Positions 10,853-23,039 of a stretch of DNA of 64,000 bases are shown piece after piece. Position 1 is the first letter of the stretch. Every line of letters begins with the position of its first letter. The notes below the pieces were generated by a model. That model made no database searches. It was not told the DNA's origin and saw only the letters and a list, made by a program, of their open reading frames with translations. A program made the position numbers and the translations under genes. The DNA is taken from positions 14,984,834-15,048,833 of the forward strand of contig OV050032.1 in NCBI GenBank assembly GCA_920105625.2, written 5' to 3'. Source of the stretch: Clusia tigrina. Lineage: Eukaryota; Arthropoda; Insecta; Diptera; Clusiidae.

Positions 10853-12546
10853 GTGCAGTGAACTCAGGCACTGCAATGAAATTTAATAATTAATCATCGC
10901 CTTAAGATACAAATGGAGATTGCAGTTTCTTCATTCTACGTTCATGATTTATACTAAAGAAGACTGAAATCACTTGACTACCCAGTCAGTTGATTGTAAG
11001 CCCCAACCGTTTTCATATTCCATGTTTGGATTTTAGAAATGTGGGAAAAAAAACCGAAGTAGATTATCTGCCACTGAACGATGCCAGGAAATGTAGAAAT
11101 TATCATAGTAGAACGCGAGTTCCTCTAATAACCCTGAGTAATTTGCTGGCGTTGCGGAATGTGCACGTTTTCAAGATTAATTTACACAATTTGCCAAAGC
11201 ATTTACATCACTCTTTCTTACTTTCACATGTCAAGAAAGATGTAGACTCCCTATAGATGAAAGAATTACAATATCCGGGCATACTCTTTGGAAAAGCCCC
11301 TTGAGATCATAGTAGAGTTATCCAGTTAGAAGCTATTTTTAAATAACAGCCAAGAGTTTGTTGAATAATGGGAATAGAAAATCAAGTATTTCAACCACAG
11401 AGGAAGTGGCTTTATCTAGAGTTAAATCCGATATTCCTGGCTGGAACATCTTGGCTTCCTGACTAAAAACTCGAGGTTGGCAGTAAGTTTCTAGGCGACA
11501 ATTGCTAGTGATCTGCGATGGGGTCATCTACAATTGCCGCCAGAGTATATATTACGCCGCCAGTGTTTTTACTGGTCTCGAGACGAAGCATGTCACTGAT
11601 ATGTGATGAAAAACTCTGAAAGCTTCTGTGAACACATTGTTTAGTAAACAGATAGTTTTATATATGTATGTATATGGAGGTTCTGCTTCGGTGCCTGGCT
11701 GCTGCCTTGCTTTAGCCATGATTTCGAATACCATCTTAGGTTCGGTGGGTATTCTCCAGTGATTACTTGAACCCAATCACCTCAATTCTGCATAAAACTC
11801 CTGACATATCATCTCTCCCTCCAGAATTTTCCTTGGGATGGAGCGAAAATGCCCCCAGCTGGGTGTTTACTGGGAAAGGACTGACAATATATCAATTTAG
11901 AAGTCATTGAGCATTATCGCAGTTATTGGGATTCACACTCGAACGATTTTGGGTTATTCTAATTTCATTTTTATATTGCAGTACGTGTGCTTCAAATGCC
12001 ATTACGATGTTCACAGCGTCACATTCGCATATGCACGCACACGCCCATGCACACATTCCTACCTTAACTTTATGTATCAGAGTATATCGTAGTATGATTT
12101 TCATGTATGACATATATGTTAAAGGCTCCGCTCGGCAAATGATGCGGAAAAACTGCTACAAAAAGAAAAAAAACAAAACAAAAAAGAAACGGAAAAGGTC
12201 GTTCCGATGCTGTAACCATGACAGAGCTGGAATCATAAAACAAACAATAAATGCCTTAAGGACATACTAGAGCGCGGTTGTGTATTCTAAGTGTGTGTGT
12301 ACACGCACACATGCCGACATACCTAAGTACATTTCCATGTATAGATACGGACGAGTGCTGGGTCTGTCCGTTGAGAGGGGCATGGAATTCAGAGCCACAA
12401 TACGCGAGTTACATGTGGAGCCTGCTGGGAATAATGCGCATAAATAAACAGTAAACAGAAAAAACGAACTAAACGGATTTGAGCCCAGCACAAATTCAAA
12501 ATTTATACTTTAATTTGCTTAGTATTAAACTTGTACCCGTACGTGC

Positions 12547-12610
<64 letters not shown>
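12547..12610. repeat. (GT)n microsatellite
   Basis: About 60 bp of uninterrupted GT, preceded by GTGC steps. Confidence 0.95.
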
Positions 12611-12611
<1 letters not shown>

Positions 12612-13561
12612 GGGATGTGTTTTTATTGTTTTTTTTACTTTAATTTGTTTTTCCAACGCTTATCCGTTGTTTATTTATACAGCGTAGTTGTTGTTTGTGT
12701 TGTTGTTTTTGTTGTTTTTGTTGTTGTTGTTTGTTTGTTTCTTACAATATTCATTATAATATTGATGTTGTTATTGTTACATCAAGAATGTGAGTGGATC
12801 CTTGCGCCCACCCGGCATTACTAATATCCTTGTCTTTGTTGTTATTCTGTTTGTAGTTTACGATACGACTTTTCTTTCCTTTGGATCACACACCCATACG
12901 CACTTCCAACACCATATGAACTCTCTCGCATATATTTCCATAAGCTTCACACGAGCACACACACCAACCACCTACACACACACATACATCGCATACACAC
13001 ATCCTCATCACGTTTCGCCCTAATGGAATTTTCATAATATTGATGTAGTAATTGGTAAATAAACATAATCTGAAATTACAAATGACGTCATTCACAATTC
13101 CCATTATCCTGCCATATTATATTTTCTTATTTGATTTGATTTTATTTTACTCATTTCATTTTTTGTTCATCTGCCCCTGCCACAAGCAACCGGAGCACAA
13201 AAGATGAGAAAGCTTTTCCTTTTTGGCAGTTGCTGCTTGCTTGAAACTGTTGTGTGCTGCACTGCTTGTCTGCTTGCCTTCTTAAGCGTATTCCGAGTTC
13301 GTTGTTGTCTCCATTTGCCAACACTGGCGACTGCACACAGACACACACACACACACACTCGGTCAAAGTATCCTTGTGCCTGTCCTTACCTTTCCAAAAG
13401 GCTTTGTTGCAGTATCTGTTGAAATTTTTGCTATCAGAATCACGAGTTTCAGTGTCTCAATCCCAAGTCCCAACTCCATCTCCGTCTTCGTCTTCGTCTT
13501 CGTCTCCCGTCTCAGTTCCATTGTTACAAGCAAAGCTTTTGTTTTTGTTTGTTCTGCGATA

Positions 13562-13623
13562 GTGTGTGTGTGTGTGTGTGTATATATGTGTGTGTGTATA
13601 TATGTGTGTGTGTATATGTGTAT

Positions 13624-13662
<39 letters not shown>
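13562..13662. repeat. (TG)n/(TA)n compound microsatellite
   Basis: About 100 bp of TG dinucleotides interrupted by TATATA steps. Confidence 0.95.
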
Positions 13663-13665
<3 letters not shown>

Positions 13666-16212
13666 TTATGTGCCTATCTACACCACATCAAATTTAGTTA
13701 ACGGAAACCTCAATTTCAGAATTTTGATGCCAGTCACTTTCCACAACAACCCTGCCGCCTCTGCCCTTTCCCCACTGCATTCCCCACCATTTACCTACAG
13801 CAGCGGCCCATCATTAACCTGGCATAAATTGCACGTTAACTTTTCAGGTCTTATTGACTCTCTGGCCCACTCGTTAACATCCCCCTGTCCCTCTCGCTTC
13901 TGCCTCTGTCCCTTCGCCAGCATTGCAGAGTGTTGCTTCAGTGTTGTTCTTTTTTTTCTTTTCGGTGGAATTTCTCTTGGAGCACTGACTCTGCGCTCCG
14001 CCATTCTTTTGATTGCTGCTGGAGGTGTTTTAAATATTTAATCGTTTCATCAGGATTTCTTTTTTTATGAATTTTAGCTGTCAGAAAGCTTTTATACCGG
14101 GCCTATCCTCAGAAGCTCTCCTTATCAGGTGTGTTCAGGGTGTTTAGCTTTGCCTTGCTTCGCTCTCGCTCAGCGCCTGGTGATTGAGCAGGCATTGGGA
14201 ATGATGCTATCGGATTTATAATCTTAACGTTAAGTGGCTTTAATTATAGACGCCAATATGGCGACGTTGGCATCGAATTTTCCAGCACTCAAAAGTTCTG
14301 TTGAAACAAATAATTAAAACTTTTTTTTTGCAAAAAGGAGTGAGGAGGAGATGGGGATCTGGGCTTTTTCGCTGGTTATTTTCCGAATTTATTATTTATT
14401 TGTTCAATAGGGCGCTATGAGTCTTCCTAGTTGATGCATAACGAAATAATCCGGCGTTGTTTGGTTATTTTGTTCGAGGCTATCTCTGCAGTCCTGAGCC
14501 AATGCTCGCTTGGCCAGCCCTGAACGTTGTTAGAAATTATTGAGGGCCCAGCTTTGACTCCGGCTTTGCCCATTGGTACTTGCAGTTTGTGTTATTGAGG
14601 GGATAAGCCATCTGGACTTGTACCTAAATCTCCAGATCCATAGCCTATCAGAACTCTGAAACCTCGATACGGCATATTCCAAACGATATTAAAATTTTAC
14701 TGACAACCCAGCTTAGACAATCCTGAGTGCTTGACTATCTCTTTCTTCGTCGGTTCTCGGGCCTACCCAACTTCACTTCTCTAATCACTACATCACCACT
14801 TTTGTCTGATCGGGTCTATTATCCACGAATATGATGAGTTCAGTGTATTCGGGTTCCTTTATTGGCAGTTTCTTTTAACTTTTTTCCAAGCATAAACTTT
14901 GTACACTTAGAACTGTTGGACCAATAGAAGAATAGGTACATGCAGGAGGAGTACAATAGATCAAATTAGTCGAGATTCATTGTCCCTCTTTATTTTCATT
15001 CATTCATTCATTGTACACTTAAGTAAGAAGTGAGAAACTGCCCCCAGAGAGTAGAGTCGAACCGAGTTGAGTTGCACTGAACGAGCTGCTGCTGCTGCTG
15101 TTGTTGTTGTTTGGGCCATCTAAGGTTCGTCTAGGCAAAGGGGGTAGCACACGGATAGATACAATTTCCCTTAACTGACTTTGTGTACAAGTTAACGCCT
15201 CTTTCCTTAAAATAGAGGCAGTCTGCGAAGAGCCGTTCCATTCAGTCATTCTAGCCCAGTGACCATGTGATTAAAATTTATTCAATTAACTTCCAAGGTT
15301 ACTCCGGTGGCGCCTCTGCGAAACGAATGCATGTAAATTTAATATGCAGACTACGTATAAAAACACACGCACACACCGCTGCTTCCATATCCTCACACAC
15401 ACACACACACACACACACAGAGATATGCGATGTGTAATTAAGTGTGCCTGTGTTTGTACGCTTCGGAAATATGTCCCCTTGTTGTATTTGTCACACATAA
15501 ATGACCCAATTAAAATGCACGCTTATTTGAAATTTTATTGGGTGGAAGAATTTTCAGTCGTTTTCCATGCCAGGATTAGTTTCTGTCTATTTCTATTGGA
15601 TAGCTAGTGATGCTTTGTCGCTGGACGCACTGCTTACTGTGTCAGACTTCGCTCAATGAATTATCCTAAAATAAAAAAAGAGAAATGAAGAAAAATGGAA
15701 TCAAATATATAGACTCGTATGTGCCTTCAACCACACCCATTGGCGAGTCTCATTCACTTGCTCGGTCGTTCACAAGATTCTCGCACCCGAGAGTGTTTCC
15801 TGAGGACATGCATCGCTGTTCTAGCAGGTTCCACTAATGGTATTTCATAAAGATGAACGCACTCATTTAGGTCCGTCTTCCAGTCTGCAAGATTCTGAGT
15901 ATTGAGTAATAAGTTTCTTATTTACCACCACACCTGCGACGTCTTTCAGACGTGCTGTCGTTGCGTTGAACGTAACATGGCGACAAATCTCTCGTGCTCA
16001 TTTCATATGCTTCAAATTATGCAAAGTAATCAGAATTTCCGAAATGAGATTTGTGGGAAATTCGTGTTTATGGCAGGCAGAGGCATTCAAGAAAGAACTT
16101 ACGTACGTGCTGTACAACACAGAACGGCGGCAGTACTGAATTGAAAACGTATCCGAAGAGCTATTTTTATAATTTAAATCAGCATTATCGAGCATCAAGA
16201 AGGGTCATGCCC

Positions 16213-16400
16213 ACGAACACATATGACCGGAATAACCTATCGGATAGCCAACCCGCCATTAGGACCATTACCTCTGATAAACTCAAATCTGGTAACGGAG
16301 TGCATCAATAAACCCAATACTTTTGGCCCCCGCAACAAAGTTAATATTCAGGACATACCAGCATAGAAGGGGACGAGTTTGTCGACGAACTTGCAAGGAA
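16213..16400 (+). pseudogene. Degraded RNase H domain of a non-LTR retrotransposon
   Basis: One frame reads LSDSQPAIRTITSDKLKSG at about 16235-16291, which matches the SDSQ-A-I motif holding a catalytic aspartate of retrotransposon RNase H. After a stop, a different frame reads GHTSIEGDEFVDELARKG from about 16350. That is the family's second signature, normally GHxGIxGNExADxLARxG. The two motifs have the right order and spacing but lie in different frames, so this is a dead relic of the C-terminal part of a pol ORF. It may or may not be related to the fragments at 3.6 and 8.1 kb. Confidence 0.6.
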
Positions 16401-17940
16401 GGGAGTTGCAGCACCCTTTATTACATCCTTTCATGTACAGATACAATGTCTGGCTCTCATTCACACCCGGAGGAAATAGTTGGGATTATTCCAAGGCTCT
16501 GCTAGGGACGTGAAACCTCTGGATCGTCGTCATCGCGTTTATACAGAAGATAGTGCTCAATGATGTACTTAGAATCTCTGATTGAGGCACAACAGATCCT
16601 AAGGTTGCGGTGCATTTACTCCCCCTATAAAATAATCAATAACCGAGTTTCCTGATGAGATTTTTGTTGTCGTTCTACTCCTTAGATTTGATGGCGCGTT
16701 GAGTCCTTGAAGTTTAGAGCTCATTGCATGGGGTTGAATATTTCATATATCCACATGGCACTTGCACGAATCTATAATTGGGCCTCATTTAATAAGCCTT
16801 CCGATGTGTTTTACTTTGTTGTGGTGCATTAAGGAAAATGTGGGGCACTCAACGTTTGCGTCTATTCCCACTCAAAAATGTAGCAACCAGTTTGTTTGAA
16901 TTGCCAGCGACTCGAATGCAATTGGCGTTGCCCATTGCCCCAGCTCTGCCTGCAATTGAAACGATTTTAGTCCAGTTGCTGTGTGTTTGTCTAATTGCAG
17001 TTGCATTGATTGTGTGATGTGCCATTTGCAGTTCATGTCACAAATGGCAGTCTCTCACATAAAAATTGCATGCTTTTATTGATTTAAGGACATTTCGTAG
17101 AATTAATTGACTGCAGTTGTCGAGCTAGAGTCCGCTTCATTTATTATTTGCTATTTTCTGTTCCATTTTTGTTCAAAATGTGGAACGCTTTGCAGCTGTG
17201 TTGCAATGAAGTTTGAAATTCGTAATTAAGTTGTCACATACACACGCATGTATTTGTACACGCACACACAGAAAAACATCCATACACGCACCATTCTTTG
17301 TCAATATACCCTTTTACGGTTGCCAAGCAACTGGCTTGAGCGTCCGTTCATACTTGAAAGTACACTGAATCCCACAGAGGCTGAGGCACGGGAGCTTTCG
17401 CAAATAAATGAAACAACACCCGAAACAAGCCAAGCCAACCGAACCCACCCCACCCAAACTGTGTGGCCAACTGTATCCAACTACGTGCGATTGTATCCAA
17501 CCTTATCCAATGTACAGCCCACCAGCCAACCGCCTCTTAATTTACTCAATGCTCAGTTGCTGGTCTCCATTTCGGTTGCCGTGTCGTGTGGGTTTTCCAT
17601 TAAATCACTTCTAAAATTTTATGCGATGCCACATCACCACCAGACCAGTACTGGGCAGCATCAGCGTCAGCGTCAGCACCAGTGGCAACTGTGGCGGTAC
17701 TCGTATTAACGGCGACTCAGCACGCAATATTTGTAGATCAACTTGACAAATTATTGCGTTTTTATATTGGAAAAGTTTGGGCAGGAAATTTTTTAATTTT
17801 GTTTATTTTTGACTTTGTAACTTTCCTTTTCTTATCCCACCAACGACGAGCGTACCAGAGATAAAAGAAATCATAATTTAATGTAAATAAAATTAATACA
17901 AATTTTCTCAATATCAGAAATTCTTGAATAAGTAATTGAG
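16401..17940. other. Non-coding, unexplained
   Basis: Low-to-moderate complexity sequence. A 153-codon frame at 17248-17709 has a run of proline, threonine and asparagine codons arising from ATCCAAC-like repeats and shows no recognisable domain. Confidence 0.5.
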
Positions 17941-18172
17941 TTGCGGAGAGCTGCGAACGAACAGACGTCATCACAGCTCACGGCTCACAGCGACTTGTCA
18001 GGTTTCTTGGGGCCCCGAACCTAGCACGCTTCAGTCGCCTGAGTCTGTTTGTGTGTTGAGGGAGTTTCTTTTCTTAACACAAAAAAAAAACCGAAAACTA
18101 GCAAAAAAAAACAGGAAAAATATATTAAATAAATAAATTCAAGAAAACAAACAACAAAAAAAGAACGCAAAA

Positions 18173-18211
18173 ATGTCAACAAATGCGTTGCCGTCGTTGT
18201 CGTTGTCATTG
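18173..18211 (+). CDS. Candidate alternative first coding exon of Pka-R1
   Basis: The ATG stands in a typical fly context (CGCAAAAATG), encodes 13 residues (MSTNALPSLSLSL) and ends at a consensus donor GTAAGT (18212). The junction is in phase 0, exactly what the Pka-R1 acceptor before 45222 needs. The preceding 200 bases look like a fly 5' leader: a less AT-rich start, a CRE-like GACGTCA at 17964-17970, then A-rich stretches. Spliced to 45222, it would give a regulatory subunit without the dimerisation/docking domain but with inhibitor site and both cAMP-binding domains. The signal, phase and leader are seen directly; the connection to Pka-R1 is inferred. The donor might instead serve another transcript. 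Confidence 0.4.
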
Positions 18212-19547
18212 GTAAGTTTCAACTTCTCTAATTTGTATATTTCAGGTAATTGCTTTTAAATATAATTTATTGTCGTAATTATGCAATGATCAAATTAAAA
18301 ACAACAACTTTATTCTGGAACAAACAAAATTAAAAAAAAAACACTCACAAAGTAAACAGACTCTCGCCTCATGAAAATTTTTCTGAACAAAACTTTTTAC
18401 ACCCAAGGTGAACGTCATAGAACTCGTAGAATCAATTGTAGGCTGATGCAAGATTTCTACAGTCGACCGACCACAAACAACATACAGCTACAAGACAGCA
18501 TTCGTACATTTTACATACGTACGCACGCACGCACGCATGCACGCACTCACTCACTCACTCAATTATATACATCCATGTAAGCCAAACAGCCACTGCAATA
18601 CAGAAAACGAGTGTGAGTACATCTAAACACATTTAGAGATACGCTCGCCTCGAACGTACACGTTCCAAAGTACCAGAAATATATTTGCATAAATAGGAAA
18701 ATGTGAAAAGCAAGAAATATCGATATAAGTGTAATAATTGCACACCACTTTCGGGCGCGTTGGAACAACCACTTAAGCTGTGCCGGATCTGGATGTGTTG
18801 ATGATGATAATGTGGTGTACTGTTGATGATGCGCTCTAAATTTGGATTCTTTCAGTTCACAATCAATAAATTTTTATTGAGTTCCTCTCCAAACTCACTC
18901 TGAAATCGACCGCCAGTGCGTCGGTATTTTTCGTTCGGCGGAGAATAGTGGCATTCATTGCCAGTACCCGTTACCCGGTATTCATGAATTTGTAAAGTCG
19001 ACATGGAATGGTTTTGATTGTTTCCCGTAGCGTTCTTGAAGATTTGCTATATTAACAATTATTTTGAGTGAATTCTCAGTCGATATTTGAAAATAGGTGC
19101 CATAAATCGATTGGCAAACAAACGCTGCCCTGCAAAAGTTCGATAAATATTCTAGAATAATTTATAATAATTGGTTATTTGTCTGTTTTAAGTTACGTTT
19201 CTTTTTTATAAATAGTTTCGCAAATTATAAAATAAACTTAAGACTTGCTTCTGAAGCACACCGCACCCTCTCTTTCTTCGGAGATCTTTCAATGGCAGCA
19301 AATAACCTACAATTCGACTCAAATCAATCGAATTCGGCCCCTCTAGTCAGGGGTACATTTATGAATCTGACCCAATCAGAGGTGCTGGAAACAATTCTCT
19401 TAAAATGTTCCGCCAAACGTTCCCGATTGATTCGCCGTGATTGTGTGCATACTTTTAGGGTGATATTTTTAAATATCCCGCCATCTGATTTAGAAACATG
19501 CATTTTGGTGTGGTGTACATATTTATTTATGTTAATTTGTAATTGAT
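18212..19547. other. Non-coding, intron-like
   Basis: It contains (ACGC)n and (ACTC)n short runs at about 18520-18562. No exon is recognised. Confidence 0.5.
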
Positions 19548-20882
19548 TTTTTTTTAAATTTCCTTTTATTAAAATATGTTTGTTTTTATGCATTTTTTTT
19601 ATTTTCTTAAGTTTTACTTATATTTTATTTTTTGCTATTTCGTTGCTATTTTTTATTTTTTTTTCGATAATTTTCTATAAATTATTTCTAATATTTTTTT
19701 TATTATTTATAAATTTTGTATATATTATCTATATATTTTGTATAATTTATTTATAATATTTTGCATTGATTATTTATAAATTTTTTATAATTTATTTATA
19801 ATATTTTGTATATATTTATAAATTTTGTATAAATTATTTATATATTTTGTATAATTTATTTATAATATTTTGCATAAATTATTAATAAATTTTGTATATA
19901 TTATTTATAATATTTTGTATAAATAATTTATATTATTTTTTATATACATTATTTGGAAATTTTGTATAATTTATTTATAATATTTATTTATAATATTTAT
20001 TTATAATATTTTGATTTATAATATTTATTTATAATATTTTGTTTATATTATTTATAAATTTTGTATAAATTATTTATAATATTTTGTATAAATTATTTAT
20101 AAATTTTGTATAAATTATTTATAATATTTTGTATAAATAATTTATATTTTTTTGTATACATTATTTGTAAATTTTGTATAAATTATTTATAATATTTTGT
20201 ATAAATTATTTATAAATTTTGTATAAATTATTTATAATATTTTTTTTATTATTTATAAAGTTTGTATATATTATCTATATATTTTGTATAATTTATTTAT
20301 AATATTTTTATAAAATTTTGTATAAATTATTTATAATATTTTGTATACATTATTTGTAAATTTTGTATAATTTATTTATATTTTTTTTATATATTATTTA
20401 TAATATTTTGTATAAACTATTTATAATATTTTGTATAAATTATTTATAAATTTTGTATAAATTATTTATAATATTTTGTATAAATAATTTATATTATTTT
20501 TTTTATACATTATTTGTAAATTTTGTAGAAATTATTTATAATATTTTTTTTTATTATTTATAAATTTTGTATATATTATCTATATATTTTGTATAATTTA
20601 TTTATAATATTTTGCATTGATTATTTATAAATTTTTTATAATTTATTTATAATATTTTGTATACATTATTTGTAAATTTTGAAAAATTTATAATATGTTT
20701 TTTATATATTATTTATAATATTTTGTATAAATTATTTATAATATTTTGTATAATTTATTTATAATATTTTGCATAAATTATTTATAAATTTTGTATAAAT
20801 TATTTACAATATTTTGTATAACTTATTTATAATATTTTGCATAAATTATTTATAAATTTTGTATAAATTATTTACAATATTT
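19548..20882. repeat. AT-only satellite-like array
   Basis: About 1.3 kb made almost entirely of A and T, built from variants of a roughly 22-bp unit containing TTTTGTATAAATTATTTATA. Units alternate between an AATATTTTG and an AAATTTTG version, giving a loose 44-bp higher-order period. G occurs almost only once per unit, in the TTTTG step. Confidence 0.9.
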
Positions 20883-21954
20883 TTACATTGAACTGTATTA
20901 TCATCATCGTTGTCTTCAACTACCTTCACACCAGAGAAGTGGCATAATTCTGATGAATAAACTTTGAAACGAAAACAATAGAATAAAAGCAAAAATACTT
21001 ATAAGTTAAGTGGCTTCACACAATTGCCCCCATCGCCACCCAACAACAAACAATTGCTCGTAGATTGTAGTGCACTTTAATGAGTGCCTATGACCGCACT
21101 TATGGCTCTTTCCTTATTTCAAGTACTTTTCATTCTTTGATCAGCTTTCGCTGCCAGTTAGCAACCATAAAATAACCACGATAACAACAACAGCAACAAC
21201 AATTAATAATCTTCAACTGTTTATACAAGTGTGCATGATTTCGAAAAGCCACAAATCGCTCAGCAATTAAATTCAAAAATGCTGAAAGAAATTCAAATCC
21301 AATAAAAAAGCAATTAAATTTTTAACTTCTGTGTAGAAATATAGTAAGCAGATTGAATTGGCAAAAACAGCGCTGCCAATTCAAATTTATTATTGTTATT
21401 ATTATCCTTTTTGTGTCTCATACTGATCGGTTCTAATACTAATTCCCATAGTTGTGAGTGTTCAACGCGTTGTTAGCATAAGTTAAAATAGATACGAAAT
21501 TGACACATGTCGCTCATTTCATGCAGTACTCCGTTCATGGAATAATCCAACTGCGCTTTCATTGCGAGTCAATACATTGTTTCGGCAAACGAATCATTTG
21601 AATGGTGATTCAATATTAGGTTGCGTCTTTTGTATGCTTCGAGCCATGCTAGAACCAAATTGGAGTGTGTGAAAATGTGTTCGATCTACCAACGGTGTTC
21701 TTGTATTATAAACAAGTAAAAGCATGTTGCGATAGAATCAAGGGTACCAGAGCTGTCAGTGCTACCTTCATCAAATCAAGCATTTCAATGCACATATGTT
21801 TTTGGAATTGATTTTGAGACGCTTTGCAACGTTGCCGTTAACTACGAACTAAGCACTTGAAGTGTGGAATAATTAAAATCCATTGACTAGACTTGTTCAC
21901 AGAAACCTCCAAAGAACCAATTTAGCATTTGTTGAACTCAGTTGATTAAATATA
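20883..21954. other. Non-coding, unexplained
   Basis: Returns to normal composition after the satellite. No exon or repeat was recognised. Confidence 0.5.
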
Positions 21955-21980
21955 ATATTATATATATATATTATATTATA

Positions 21981-22052
<72 letters not shown>
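21955..22052. repeat. (TA)n microsatellite
   Basis: About 95 bp of TA dinucleotides with a GTGTA interruption near 21981. Confidence 0.95.
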
Positions 22053-22055
<3 letters not shown>

Positions 22056-23039
22056 GTTTAGTTCATTGCGCTGAGATATGAACTCCACCAGTACAGTACC
22101 TTGCACAAATTTTGTATGCATTTTGGCAGTCTTCTGTTTCTACACTGCACGTTCCTGTGCTTGCTTAATCTTAATTGCTGCTTTAAAATGTAATTAAAAA
22201 TAAATAATAAATAAATAATAAATAAATAAATATTTGACCTCATATTGCCTCAGAGCATAGCCAGTTCGTTTTCGCTTTCTCTATCAGTTATATTAATAGA
22301 AAATTTAAAATTGTCTTTAATAAATAGCATCACTCATACGCCCCGCTGTGCAGAGTGTCTCTCTCCTCCGCATTGAAATATCGTGTTTTATTATTTCCCA
22401 TGAGTGTCGTTTGAACAATTAGCACACATTTTAAAATTTTAAAAACCTAAGATACTTAAATACTTAGAAATAGTGGATATCTAAGTAGAATCACCACGAG
22501 ATTAGTTGTTTGTTGTAGCTCATCTCTGTAAGCCGTCAAGTGGCAGCCACCAAAGCAACAGCAACGGCAACAGCCGCAGAAGAGGCAGTGCATAAACGCC
22601 AATCTACAAATATGCGTAGGCTGAGCAAACGCGTAAACTAGCCTAACCAGAGATTCTCAAATTGATTTGCTACTTTGCGGGAGCCGCAAATAAGTGCCTC
22701 CACATTGCCGCTATCAGCATGCAGCACACCATCCAAGCAGCACTTATGGCTGTGTAAATACATATGCCTGTGTGTGCCTGTGTGCATGTGTGTGAGTGGG
22801 AGTGTGTGCAAATGTGTTGGGTCTCGTCTCTGAAGACGCTCGCGCCGAAGTGTGTGCCACCAGCCGACGCACACAGCTTTGAGCGACATGAAACGACAAT
22901 CTTACGATCTTGTGGGGGGGGTTTGGGGGCCGTGATGGAGAAGCAGCGTTTAGATACTGTAGAACTATGCCCACCACCATTTTTGTGTTGCCGTTGGTAG
23001 TGGTGTTATTGTTGTGATAGTTTCAGCGTAGTTTTTCTT
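22053..23039. other. Non-coding, unexplained
   Basis: Short CAACAG/GCAACA runs near 22555 and a GTGT-rich stretch near 22770. No gene was recognised. Confidence 0.5.

Larger units (their letters stand above)
10853..16212. other. Non-coding region rich in microsatellites
   Basis: It holds the GT arrays listed separately, an (AC)n run at about 13339-13359, TTG/TTGTT runs at 12690-12740, an ATTC run near 15000, a GCT/GTT run at 15085-15110 and an (AC)n run at 15394-15419. A perfect consensus CRE (TGACGTCA) lies at 13083-13090. No exon is convincing. The 221-codon frame at 13376-14041 is carried by a GT tract. Confidence 0.6.

Noticed and set aside
13376..14041. 221-codon ORF on the + strand
   Set aside because: A cysteine/valine/tyrosine stretch comes from a TG/TA microsatellite, and the rest has no recognisable domain or splice support.
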